Shown here: positions 1-8,841 of the stretch, one piece after another
How the letters are laid out: each line of letters opens with the position of its first letter
Position numbering within the stretch: the stretch's first letter is position 1
Assembly: GCA_012064415.1 (NCBI GenBank)
Contig: SSNU01002964.1
Coordinates: forward strand, 1 to 13,316
Direction: 5' to 3'
DNA: 13,316 nucleotides
Source: Gyrodactylus bullatarudis
Lineage: Eukaryota > Platyhelminthes > Monogenea > Gyrodactylidea > Gyrodactylidae
Notes under the pieces: generated by a model
Databases searched by the model: none
Told to the model about the DNA's origin: nothing
Seen by the model: only the letters and a program-made list of their open reading frames with translations
Translations under genes and position numbers: made by a program

Positions 1-1163
1 TTGAAATTTCGAAAATTCGGTTTTTGCCCATTATCTCAGCTCACAGACAGCCAAATTTTTTTTAAATACCAGATTTGTGATCAGCGTTGAATTTTACATC
101 AGAATTTAATCACTAGAAATAAAGAGCTGCAAAAAAAATTTCAAATCACCACCAGTGTTTTTAGTCGAATTCAAAAGTATTTTCAGAATTGGAAGCTAAG
201 TTTGAAGATTTATTTAGAAAAATTTTGGGAGAAGAATCTAGAAATTGAGCTGTACTCCAACAAGTTACAGAGATGGTCAACTGTTTCCAGATGGGGATCG
301 TCTCATTCCATTGAAAGAAGGTACTTGACTATCTCAGTACCGAAACGTCTCCAAGAGACACTGGAAAAACGTAGGTTATATTCCAATTAAATATAACTTT
401 TATTAATATATTTTGTCATGATTGAATTCTCTTCAATTTATATAAAAACATTGGTATTCCTTTTGATCCGGATCTGAAGAACCATTCAAAACTTATTAAG
501 CTTCAAAACCAATCAAATGAAAAATCTAACTTGAAAACCATCCGCTAAATCAATATTTGCTAGGATTTATTTAATATTCGAGAATCCGTTATGGACGAAG
601 AAAGATTTTCCAACTAAATTTAATAAATAAGAACATTCATGTACAGACGCACGAGCCTTCAATCAGACTGAAAAGAATGGCCAATTAGAATTTATCGTTC
701 ATTTATGTTTTAGAAATTAACTAATATTTCAATATTAAAATTCATTTATAGTTTTTAAGAACTAAACTTTCAACCTGAGAAAACAAGAAAATTGTTCTAA
801 ATTTTCTTCTATCGGTACTAGCCAGGAAATTGATAAAAAAGATCAAAATGTGAACTGGGAAAACACCGAAACTTGGACAAGAATGAATGAAGGAATTGAA
901 TCTGGATGTATTTATAGCTTCATTTTGTATGTTCTCATTATTTTTAGAAACTATGTTATTACATAGACGAAGGGAAATATTCTCCAACATCATAAGACGC
1001 TAATAACGATGATTAAATTTGTTATTAGGATATCTCCATTGATGAATAAAATTTCATAGACGAGCACATTACTCTGATCAGCTGCCGTTTCCTATGTATT
1101 TCTTTTTGATTTCTTCTTTTTGTTTTTACTCAAAAAAATATTACCGAAATTTCATATTCCTAC
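1..1163. other. AT-rich non-coding stretch
   Basis: This stretch has no confidently supported gene. Stops are frequent in all frames. The one cysteine-containing, GC-raised piece is the weak exon candidate at 242-320, listed separately. A minus-strand frame at 742-993 is open, but its composition is that of AT-rich background DNA and I see no domain. A second minus-strand frame around 990-1093 is open and GC-raised near its start, but the AG before it lacks a pyrimidine tract. No RNA gene or simple repeat was recognised. Confidence 0.5.
242..320 (+). CDS. Possible small cysteine-containing exon, unidentified
   Basis: The segment lies between a CTAG acceptor-like site and an AAG|GTACTT donor-like site. 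One frame is open and reads KLSCTPTSYRDGQLFPDGD followed by about eight more residues. The C-x(5)-Y-x-DG-Q pattern with a following P-D-G is loosely like the start of a von Willebrand factor C or related extracellular module, but only one cysteine is present. The pyrimidine tract before the acceptor is poor. It could be an upstream exon of an extracellular protein on the same strand as the EGF gene at 8842, or chance. A different frame over 202-390 is also open, so the assignment is weak. Confidence 0.15.
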
Positions 1164-1230
1164 CCGTAATCAGAGGATGAATTGGTTATGCTTGAATGGG
1201 AGCATTCTTCTTTTAGTTCACCTTCAACAT
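1164..1230 (-). CDS. Candidate minus-strand exon, unidentified
   Basis: On the minus strand a pyrimidine-rich acceptor ending in CATTTCAG precedes 1230, and a GTAGGA donor follows 1164. The 67-nt segment has one open frame of 21 codons reading VEGELKEECSHSSITNSSSD plus Y, acidic and then Ser-rich, entering in phase 1 and leaving in phase 2. GC is higher than in the flanks. The plus strand of the same region is also open in one frame (about 1170-1405) with an acidic N-terminal part and a possible donor CAG|GTATGA at 1406, so strand is not settled. No family was recognised. Confidence 0.22.
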
Positions 1231-1473
1231 CTGAAATGAGTCAGAAAACTATAAATTTCTTAGATTCTCATGAACGAGAACAATTTCTACTATCAATATT
1301 TAACCCTTTTTTTCATGACTCGCATTCAATTTTTTTCTCTCAATTTTTTTACTTCAGGAGTTACCAATTTAAAATAGGGTCAAATTGCGATTTTTCAGTT
1401 CTGCAGGTATGATTTCTCTATATTAGTTATCTTAGTTTTTACCTGTGACCCTGGGATTAGGGTTTCAAAAACT

Positions 1474-1632
1474 GGTATCTGGGATCATCATTAGACGAAG
1501 AATCCGAAATTGGTCATAAAAGTTCAGAGCAATTAGTCTTTTCAAATAGGTCTTTCCCACTTTATTTGCGAGTTTCTCTAAACTTCTATCGCCATATTCG
1601 AATTTTTTGTCTAATGATGATCCCAAATATCG
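1474..1632. mobile_element. Small foldback (MITE-like) element
   Basis: Two arms face each other. GGGATCATCATTAGAC at 1481-1496 is matched perfectly in inverted orientation at 1609-1624. The match continues imperfectly (roughly three quarters identical) inward over about 40 more bases on each side and a few bases outward, leaving a loop of only about 35 nt. The whole unit could therefore fold as one hairpin. There is no coding capacity. No convincing target-site duplication was seen, so the exact ends are approximate. The 15-mer of the right arm recurs at 8355-8369. Confidence 0.6.
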
Positions 1633-1724
1633 GCATTTAATCGCTTCAAATCTTCAAAATGGATAAAAAATATCAGTTGAAAAGTCAAAAATAAAAATAA
1701 ACATACACGTGTTTTTGATTCAAC

Positions 1725-1939
1725 CTGGTCTGATCAGTATTCTTGAGTAGATTGAACATGTTTTCCTCTGCGGCATGAAATTTCCCTGGGAGTTCTAGAA
1801 TAAAATTTAATTTTTAGACATACATAGTATACAAAAAGTATATAAAGCAAAATTTGATTCTATGCAAAGCTCAATGTGTCCAGGGATCTTATCAACCTAC
1901 AATCACAGCTGCATAATCTCTCAGGGTATCTTTTTCTAA
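1725..1939 (-). CDS. Candidate pair of minus-strand exons, unidentified
   Basis: Exon 1 (1939 down to 1897) follows acceptor TTTCTTTCTAG and reads LEKDTLRDYAAVIV. Exon 2 (1794 down to 1725) follows TTTTATTCTAG and reads LPGKFHAAEENMFNLLKNTD plus two residues. If exon 1 ends at the GTAG|GTTGAT site, both sides are phase 1 and the join gives Glu before Leu-Pro. The competing stronger-looking donor ATT|GTAGGT changes the frame of exon 2, which also stays open (NSQGNFMPQ...). Both segments are clearly richer in GC than their flanks. The FHxAEExxF string faintly recalls COG8, but the rest does not support that. It may belong with the exons at 2201-2649. Confidence 0.3.
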
Positions 1940-2200
1940 CTAGAAAGAAATACTCTTTTTATCTGATAATGATTTTAGATCTTGACATGAATATTATCTC
2001 ATCATACCTTATTATTTTCTTGTCCAGCCTAATGTATAAAGGTATTTTTTAGATTTTTATCAACCATAGTCTTTGCTGAGCATTTTTCCTTTACAAGATC
2101 TTTAATGTAGGATATTTTCACTTGATAAGCAATGCTTTACAGATTTTCTAAATTTAGAATTGAGCTTTTTTATTGCACTAAGAAAAGTCATCTTTGTTCC

Positions 2201-2649
2201 TCATTTCAGTGCAGATATCGGATCCAACAAATCGTGATTTAATAAAAGATATGGTTGGTTCCTAAACTCATGAACAAGGTTACAGAAAACAGACCTATAT
2301 ATCAGTGATAAAAGTTCATCACGTTGATTACGAAACCATAGTCTTGAGGAGTAATCGATTAAAAATTGAGTCATTTTAGATCCAAAAACTGATTATCTTT
2401 GAGGCATTAGCAGATTGGGTTCAGTCAATTGAATATTTAAATTCTAAAAGTACGATAACTTGATACCTACCTTTATCTATAAGTTTGAGGAAAAAGTTGT
2501 CATAAAAAACAAACATTGAAATTTCCGAAAAAATCAACTTTCTTTGAACTTGAATAGCACGCATTAGATGGATGATAGATGATGATTTCTTTAAGAAATC
2601 CAAGAGATTAAAAGATATCTTATCGAATAATTGTTGAATGAGATATTTT
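2201..2649 (-). CDS. Candidate spliced minus-strand coding segment, possibly RINT1/Tip20-like
   Basis: Exon A (2649 down to 2471, 59 complete codons) ends at a good AAAG|GTAGGT donor. Exon B (2388 downward) starts after AATCAG. The 82-nt intron joins phase 1 to phase 1 and creates a Val codon. Exon B stays open for 61 codons to a TGA at 2201-2203. The residues include SEISMFVFYDNFFLKLIDKV and, in exon B, SSRLWFRNQRDELLSLIYRS. The first of these resembles, without gaps, a stretch I recall from RINT1, a Dsl1/Tip20-type ER tethering subunit (I-x(7)-D-N-x-F-x(2)-L-[IV]-D). Exon B does not extend that match convincingly. The acceptor before exon A is weak and no start codon is seen. Treat the identity as a lead only. 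Confidence 0.3.
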
Positions 2650-3519
2650 CTTAGATGAAAATGGGACTTTAAATGAAATAGGAACTATTTTTACATCTCC
2701 GAAAATGTCTGAAAAACTTTGGACTAATGAAAAACCATAAAGATTCATGCTCATTTTTTTACAAATAGGACCGTGTGATGAAAAAAGTGCTCAATCGAGT
2801 AGAATATAAGCGAGAGAATATTCTCATTCAAAATCAACGAAATCCATCCCAATCGATTAATTGCAAATAAAACTTTTTGCTCTCGATGAAATATTTAATG
2901 TATTCTATTCTCCTCTTGATTTTTTATAGATTTTCTCTTTGTTTTCTTTTCACTCGCCCAAACAAAATGTTGTTCTTAGTCTGAGGTGAAAAATATTCCA
3001 TGTGATAATCTTGAGAGAATAGAAGAATTAAGAATTCTCAACACTGTCTCCTCCCCTAGCTAGCTAGGGAAAGAGTTTGAAATGAAATGCCAGATTTTGA
3101 AGTTTGGTTATCATTTTTTCTCTTTTCTTTCGACTTGCTCTTAATTTCGATCCAAAATGGACATTTAAAGACCCGGTTCAAATAGATTAAAAATATTAAC
3201 TGAACTTTTCTAGGTAGTTCTTGACTCATACGTGAATTTATACAAAAAGAATAGTCACTACAATTGATTTTCAAGTCTATCGATAAGACAAAAACCAGAA
3301 CGATTAGAACTTTTAAAGATATTTCGAGAGAGAAACTCTTTGATTTCTGTTTTTAGTTGAGCTACAGATATTTCCATGAGGGAAAAGGATTGATGCCAGC
3401 TATAAGAATATGGCGCTTTTATTTCGTGGTATTCTCATCAGCATGCCAGATTTATTTGAAGAAAATTGTGTACAAAATATTGATTTTAAATCTCATTGTT
3501 CTCTGGTGCGTGTGTAATA
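2650..3519. other. Non-coding stretch with opposed short open frames
   Basis: No gene is supported here. Two short open frames stand out. On the plus strand, 3380-3517 gives 45 residues including ALLFRGILISMPDLFEENC, with a possible donor CTG|GTGCGT at 3506. On the minus strand, 3258-3377 gives a 39-residue ATG-initiated frame (MEISVAQLKTEIKEFLSRN...). The plus strand over the same bases has a second open frame as well, so openness alone is not evidence. A minus-strand frame at 3056-3274 is Lys/Ser-rich and AT-biased. The sequence flanks the hAT target site at 3520. Confidence 0.35.
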
Positions 3520-3527
3520 ATAATAAC
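3520..3527. repeat. Left 8-bp target-site duplication of hAT element
   Basis: ATAATAAC lies immediately outside the left inverted terminal repeat and is repeated exactly at 4611-4618. Eight-base duplications are the hallmark of hAT superfamily insertion. The region is TAA-rich, so the duplication could in principle extend by microrepeat slippage. Confidence 0.75.
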
Positions 3528-3810
3528 TAGGGCCTCAAAAAGTCATGAAAGTTATATTTTAGTCTGTGAATCTACAGGTTCTAAGATCGTTAAAAATCTA
3601 AGAAAAAACTTGATAGTACACCAGGGTTCAAAGTTATAAAGCCATATTAGGTCATATTTCTAATCATAAACGCTTAAAATATGTCTTGTTTTTATCAATC
3701 ATGATTCATCAAAACCGCTTGTTTTAAACAAAGGAATTTATTTTCTTAAATCTGATTGGTTGTCAGCTTCACAATAGTCACTTTCTCCTCATACACAGCA
3801 ATACATAGTA

Positions 3811-4283
3811 GACGAAATTTCGTAAAACTGATGAAACCGCCGGTAATTTTGTTTAAATAATGTTTGAGCTATTTCTAAATCATTCCACCATGTCTGGCTG
3901 AGTCAACTCTTTAAATGATTCTTGTATCATTTTAGAAAATTTAAAAATTTTGAACGTTTTTTATTTTAATTTTTGTTAATTATATTCGATTTTATTAACT
4001 TTATGCAGTTGTAAAAAGTTTAAATATTTTATTTAAATAGTTTTTCATATTTTGGATTTTGAATGTGAAAGATTAAGACATTTTTAATGAAAATATAAAT
4101 CAAGAGATTTAACATCTATATTAAGAACGTTCAAAATTTGAAAATTTCCGAAAATTTGTTTATATGATACAAGAATCATTTAAAGAGTTGACTCAGCCAG
4201 ACATGGTGGAATGATTTAGGAATAGCTCAAAGATTATTTAAACAAAATTACAGGCGGTTTCATCAGTTTTACGAAATTTCATC
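3811..4283. mobile_element. Foldback element nested in the hAT element
   Basis: The left arm 3811-3930 and right arm 4164-4283 are inverted copies, 120 nt each, with about four mismatches. They are separated by a 233-nt very AT-rich spacer in which complementarity persists more weakly for roughly another 30 nt (including GAACGTT at 3952-3958). The flanks CATAGTA (3804-3810) and CATAATA (4284-4290) look like a 7-bp target duplication with one change. It has no coding capacity. The arms' high identity suggests either recent insertion or arm homogenisation. The alternative is that it is the original interior of the host element. Confidence 0.65.
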
Positions 4284-4560
4284 CATAATACCTACAAATC
4301 AGATTTAAGTACGAAAAAGGACTCTCATGCGTGCGATTTTCAAATTCAACGAAAATGATCAATCCTGATTCTAGGAAAGTTAAAAATAAAAAAAAGAGTT
4401 TTCTGATGAATTAATCGATACTATTGATGAAAAATAGACGTGAATTGTGGAAAAAGTGTACTATTTTTAAGTATAAAGTTATAAAGTCTTAAATTATGAC
4501 TAAAATTCAATAAATGCTTAAAATATGCCCTAAAAACACCAAGAAGGCATATTTTCATTT

Positions 4561-4578
4561 TTCTTTAGCGCTAAAGAA
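4561..4578. repeat. 18-bp perfect palindrome
   Basis: TTCTTTAGCGCTAAAGAA is a perfect inverted repeat 32 bp inside the right end of the hAT element. Subterminal palindromic motifs are commonly transposase-binding sites in hAT elements. That role is inferred, since the left end does not show an obvious copy. Confidence 0.55.
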
Positions 4579-4610
4579 TCCATTTATTAGGTCATACTTT
4601 TGAGGCCCTA

Positions 4611-4618
4611 ATAATAAC
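4611..4618. repeat. Right 8-bp target-site duplication of hAT element
   Basis: ATAATAAC directly follows the right terminal repeat and matches 3520-3527 exactly. Confidence 0.75.
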
Positions 4619-4790
4619 ATAGAATATTTGGGATATACATGTAAGAGTGATATATCCATATCACGTTTGACTCTGTAATTTGACTCATAGTACTGTAATA
4701 ACAATAGAAATTATTTACAAGGGTGTGGGTAGTGTTACTGTAATTGAAAGCACATAGTAATTTGAAAATATGAGGTATGGATATAATGGA

Positions 4791-4968
4791 AAAATATTTG
4801 GTGATCTTGTTCTGTAATCGTCTGATCTGTTTCTTTTCTTTGGAGTTGATACAAGTGTTGGTTACGAATTCGTAAGTGTTGGTCTTGGTAGTACCAGTGG
4901 TTTCACGAATTTCTTTTGGCTTTTGTTTTTCTATGTTTAACGCCCCAGTGGTTTTATCAACCACTTTT
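4791..4968 (-). CDS. Candidate minus-strand exon, unidentified
   Basis: On the minus strand a strong acceptor (TTTTCTTTCAG) precedes 4968. The frame that follows is open for over 100 codons. Its first ~60 residues are compositionally protein-like (VDKTTGALNIEKQKPKEIRE, then Thr-rich TTGTTKTNTYEF and KEKKQIRRL). The later part becomes AT-biased and probably non-coding, so the 3' border given here is arbitrary. No clear donor was identified. No domain is recognised. On the plus strand a GTAAGT occurs at 4871, but the piece that it would delimit is tiny. Confidence 0.25.
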
Positions 4969-4969
4969 C

Positions 4970-6271
4970 TGAAAGAAAACTAATATTCTCTTGAATAAAC
5001 TATGAACTGTTCAGTTACAATATTTCATTAAGACATTATGATAATTTGAAAATGACTCGTTTTTGGAAAAATATAAAAATTGCTTAAAGAATAGAAAGAA
5101 CGTTTCTTTTGAAAAAACCCTCACAGAGATCGAAGAGAAAAACAGAAAGAAACTTTGATCGAGAAACAATCCCCGTAGAATTCGAAAATGCCATCGCCTT
5201 GAATTCGTCTCTTTAAATAAAAAATTTAGCCATTTTCAGGGTCTGGAAACGACCGTACATTCTGAAACCATGAACAAAATTTCCAATCTCAGCTATGTAG
5301 CTTGAAAAAAGTTTCTCTGGGTCTTAATTAACTATTCAGAAGGCAATCTTTAGAAATATTTTCTTTATCATATTTTTTACGAAACTAGCATGTGAAAATT
5401 CCCTTTTTCAAAAACTTTTCATTTTTTAATATATTATTTTTAGATTCTTCAGAATACAGAATTAAGTGCCCTGAAAAAGTTAACAGTCTCTTATATAACC
5501 TGCTGGGGCTTGAAGGTTAAATGAAATCATATGTTCTTGCTCTAAAATGATACGATTTATCACCGTGATAATCATTGGTTTATGATTATAATGAAATTAA
5601 CATCTAATGAATAAATTTTATTGTTTCTCGTTCATTCTCACTTTGATCATCTTATTTATAATTAATTTTATTCACTTTTGTGTGGAATTTTGGAAAAGGA
5701 TAAAAATACATGTTATGTAAAAGGAATGAAAAAAAGAGAGTATAATAGAGAGAGAGTACGAAAGGAAATATCATATCGTATTTCCAAATTCTTTTAGAAT
5801 TTTCACTTTAGCTTCCTCAGAAATTAAAAAAAAGAGGAATTAATAGTGTATAATATACACTGTATATGGATTGAGTGCATGTTTTTTACGTAGGTGTGTG
5901 TAGTTGACTAGAGTAAATTACATATCTTGTGAATATTTTACATTCGATTAATGTTTGTTACTTTGCTAGCATTAAATCGGAAGTTTTTCACTCTTATCAC
6001 CGAATAATTCAGCAAGCTTGACGAAATTTAAGTCACAGTAGGACTTAAGAAACGGCAAACCCCCATTTTTTATTCATATTTTAAATAACCATCATACCTA
6101 AAAGTAGTATCGAGATTTAAAAAAATATGAATAAGTAGTTTTTTGACGAAATTATTTTTAGAGATTTGGTCTCAGACTTGTAGTTTTTGCTAAATTCAAC
6201 CTGTAAAAAATTCTCTTTCAGATGAACTTAGATTCGCCGTGAAATTTCTTTATTTGCCCATGCATTAATCG
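4970..6271. other. AT-rich non-coding stretch
   Basis: No gene is supported. A GC-raised island around 5150-5305 is open on both strands: 5159-5305 on plus, with an acceptor-like CCATTTTCAG before 5240, and 5084-5212 on minus. Neither product is recognisable. Other features are a short GA-rich run at about 5736-5758 and the small palindrome at 5845-5861. The approach to 6272 contains a splice-acceptor-like TTCTCTTTCAG at about 6220 without a convincing downstream frame. Confidence 0.45.
5845..5861. repeat. 17-bp palindrome
   Basis: AGTGTATA and TATACACT flank a single central A. This gives 8-bp perfect arms in an AT-rich intergenic setting. No associated gene or element end was identified. 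Confidence 0.5.
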
Positions 6272-6304
6272 AGTCTACTTGTAAGCGACATATGTATTTT
6301 TAAT
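6272..6304. repeat. Left copy of a perfect 33-bp inverted repeat
   Basis: The 33 bases beginning AGTCTACTTGTAAGCGACAT recur exactly in inverted orientation at 6715-6747. The two copies bracket the piggyBac-like coding remnant. They are not at a TTAA site, so they look like subterminal rather than terminal repeats of a piggyBac-type element. They could also be the termini of another, captured element. Confidence 0.8.
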
Positions 6305-6352
6305 GACCTTGCTAATTCGAAGTTCTTTTCATGGTGAAAAACAGTGGAATAG

Positions 6353-6719
6353 AAGTTGGGATCTTTTCGTATAAACTTTAATATATCAAAAGATTGGTAT
6401 TCAAGCATTTTCAAATGGGTTTTAAATTCTGCAGTCATAAATTCTTGGCTTGTCTGTAAAAGAAATAGTAGCCAACATCAACCCATGGATCTTATGGTAT
6501 TTCAGCACAAATTTTCAAATGAATCAGTGGACGATGTCAAACTTGAATCTAGGAAAAGAAGATTAGAAATATATCCTGGGAATAATTTAAGACCTCCGCA
6601 TAAATCTGAAAGCTGAAGAAGTGCATTCAAATGGAAGTATTGAACTTACTTATGAAAGCTGTGTTGTCTTTTGTATTAATTCTGCTAAAAGTTGTTCTCA
6701 AATCTTTCAAGGTAATTAA
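6353..6719 (+). pseudogene. piggyBac-type transposase, C-terminal remnant
   Basis: The frame after a TAG at 6350 reads about 87 codons to a TGA at 6614. It contains the family's C-terminal signature: DWYSSIFKWVLNSAVINSW corresponds to the KKWYW-x-LF-x(3)-LD-xA-x-NAW block, and MDLMVFQHKFSNE to the M-x-LL-x-FR-x(2)-V block, then RPPHKSES. A +1 shift near 6613 opens a second frame to TAA 6717 with cysteines spaced C-x(3)-C-x(6)-C, a poor relic of the Cys-rich zinc-ribbon end of piggyBac/PGBD proteins. The catalytic DDD region is absent, and there is no start codon. It is therefore a broken fragment with no expected activity. The 33-bp inverted repeats flank it closely. Confidence 0.72.
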
Positions 6720-6747
6720 AAATACATATGTCGCTTACAAGTAGACT
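6715..6747. repeat. Right copy of a perfect 33-bp inverted repeat
   Basis: This is the exact reverse complement of 6272-6304. It overlaps the last codon and stop of the shifted transposase frame, as expected for the 3' non-coding end of a compact transposon. Confidence 0.8.
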
Positions 6748-6760
6748 TGAATTTTTGGAA

Positions 6761-6928
6761 CCCTTTGAGTACCGATCGGACGTATACGACCTCATTGAAA
6801 AAATTATGAAGGACTGATCCGAAAAAAAAGTTATCGAAATAAAAATAGATCACATAGTCAAATTAGTAGTATTACAGAAAAAAAATTATGATATCCTTGT
6901 ATTTTGGCCATGAGAGCGAAAGGGTTAA
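6761..6928. mobile_element. piggyBac-like terminal region ending at TTAA
   Basis: CCCTTTGAGTACC at 6761 faces GAAAGGG at 6918-6924, which is followed directly by TTAA (6925-6928), the target of piggyBac elements. Ends of the CCCTTT type are common in this superfamily. The bases before 6761 are GGAA, not TTAA. This is therefore either a small MITE with a mutated left target copy, or the 3' end of the element that carried the transposase remnant at 6353-6719. The two readings are not resolved. Confidence 0.45.
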
Positions 6929-7863
6929 TAAATTTTTTAATTCAATCTTTCATCTCAACATTGACAACAATTTGAAAAACTGGATTTATTTCAAGTTTAT
7001 TTTTTAGTTTATTTAAGTGATTTTTAACATTTTTCAAATCGAAATCGAATAGTTACTCAATGGATTGAATAAGGCATTGTAGAATATTTCATCAGGTTAA
7101 AATATATTGTTCATCAAGAGCCAAATTTTTATTTGAAAGAAAAAAATGCTGAAAATACTGCTTTGACATTGATAAAACCATTCAAGCTTGCTCTAGAGCA
7201 AAGTAATTTTTAACCATAAAATTTAATAAATAATAAATAGAATAATATATTCTTTGAGATTTATTTCCTAAAACGTTCGGATTGATTTACGTAGGTTAAC
7301 TAAATAATGGTAGATGCCGAATCAAGAAATAACAAAAGAAAAGTATTTGAGAGATGTTTGCAAAAAAACACTTTTTGTGCAGAAAATGCTAGTCCATAAG
7401 CTGTATTTATTTTTGTTCGAATATTCGATGATATTCATTAATCATGAAAACTTAACGATAAACTCTCAAGAAATAATTGACTGGATCTAAAAATATCCTT
7501 GATTTTGAGTAATGACCATCAGTTTTACAGAATTTTCGTTTTAAAATTATCGTAGTTTCGAGCATAGAGGTTTTTTGGAGAAAAATATCGATCCACATTT
7601 TGATAAAAGTTAATCTGAAAAAATTAAAGAGTCCTCGTCTTATTCTTTATCAGAAATTTGCTTTTCAACATAATATTCAACACCTCTAGCCGGAGAAAAG
7701 TTTTCTGATTCATCTAATAATTCTCTGTTCATAGAACGTAAGAGCAGCTCATATGTAGATCTTTATTGTAGCAACTTATGATGCAAAAAAAAGATGATAA
7801 CTGCAATCACAAAAAAAATAAAAATTCCATAGATTGAATCAAAAATAAGATGGAAAAAGAGGA
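6929..7863. other. AT-rich non-coding stretch
   Basis: I see no gene here apart from the weak minus-strand fragment at 7640-7762. The stretch separates the piggyBac-like terminus from the palindromic-end element at 7864. No RNA gene, long repeat or promoter was recognised. Confidence 0.5.
7640..7762 (-). pseudogene. Short acidic open frame, possible coding relic
   Basis: A 40-codon minus-strand frame between stops reads ...SMNRELLDESENFSPARGVE, followed by about 13 residues. Acidic residues continue past the TAA (DEDSLIFSD) in the same frame. The composition is unlike the AT-rich surroundings. An acidic N-terminal region of a transposase, such as a piggyBac-type one, is one possibility given the nearby elements. 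No diagnostic motif is present, so this is inference only. Confidence 0.2.
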
Positions 7864-8067
7864 TGGGGTCAAAAAGACCCCAAATTCTGACTCAGTTATA
7901 ATTTTTTCTGAGTTAGTTATTTTGTGTAATAATAGACCGACGACTGAAAAAAACCATCATTTTTGATTGAATAATTATTGCTCTAGAATTACAAAAAAAT
8001 TTCAAACAAAAAGAAAAAAAATTTATTTATAGAGGATTGAAATCACATTGGGGTCTTTTTGACCCCA
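7864..8067. mobile_element. MITE-like element with palindromic terminal repeats
   Basis: The 20-bp ends (7864-7883 and 8048-8067) are perfect inverted copies. Each contains a hairpin, GGGGTC then five A (or T) then GACCCC. The roughly 160-bp interior is AT-rich and non-coding. No target duplication was identified (flanks GAGGA and AATTCC). Because each end is itself nearly symmetric, the repeat orientation is partly ambiguous. It is probably a non-autonomous DNA transposon of unassigned superfamily. Confidence 0.55.
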
Positions 8068-8841
8068 AATTCCATGCGAGAGTTGACAAAGAGCATTTAG
8101 TTCTAGGTCCTTATGTAATATACAAATATATGCCCAAAGTTCATCTTAATTAATTTGCCCATGTCACTGAATTATACAAATGACTGCAAATGAATCCCAC
8201 CCTGGTTAAAATACAAAAGAAAAAATAGGCGCGATTTTTCTATTTTTTAAACTTTGAGTTCAAAATGTTTAGTTATTTCAATGAGAGGAATCAAATATTG
8301 CTAAACGAAAATGGACTGTTCCCTAAAATCTCTACAACCTTTCTTTGTTCCCTTGTCTAATGATGATCCTGAAAAATAACGTGTAATCCCTCTCACGACT
8401 TGAAAGCACCAAAAAATTCGCGCCAATTTGTAATTTGAAATTTCGATGAGATTTTTCTAAAACTCATTAATTCCTCCCAAATTCGCCGATAATTAATATT
8501 GACAAGCTGAATTGAAAAAGATCGTTGAGTCTTACAGAATCTGTAGTAGTGCACTTGTAAAAGTCGAAATTAAAGTTCTTCTCTTTGTAGTATCTCAATC
8601 GTTTTTTTCTTTTTAGTCAAAAGAATTCTCTCTCAAGTGGTGGTGCTTGAATACCAATTATTAGTCAATTTAATATTTCTGTTGAAAAAAATCATTTCAT
8701 TCGAATAAGAGAATCATTGACGAGAAAACTATGGGCTTTAATGCAGTTTATGATTACGTTTTTACTCAAATTATAACAGAATTTGTGGCAGTCGATTTTA
8801 GTAAATTTGAAAAATCAACTTTTAACAATTCCTCCCTATAG
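8068..8841. other. Intergenic or intronic stretch upstream of the EGF exon
   Basis: No exon was recognised. It contains the isolated 15-mer GTCTAATGATGATCC at 8355-8369, which is shared with the foldback element at 1474-1632. The last bases, CCTCCCTATAG, form the acceptor of the EGF exon, so at least the right part is intron of that gene. Confidence 0.5.

Larger units (their letters stand above)
3528..4610. mobile_element. Non-autonomous hAT-type DNA transposon, about 1.08 kb
   Basis: The element begins TAGGGCCTCAAAA (3528-3540) and ends with its exact inverse TTTTGAGGCCCTA (4598-4610). It is flanked by the 8-bp duplication ATAATAAC. The YARNG-type terminus and 8-bp duplication fit hAT elements. 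Internally there is no transposase-length frame. A diverged direct repeat is visible (about 3626-3700 against 4473-4545, sharing AAAGTTATAAAG and GCTTAAAATATG), as well as an 18-bp perfect palindrome near the right end and a separate foldback element at 3811-4283. Mobilisation would need a transposase in trans. The ends are well preserved and the interior is diverged. Confidence 0.75.
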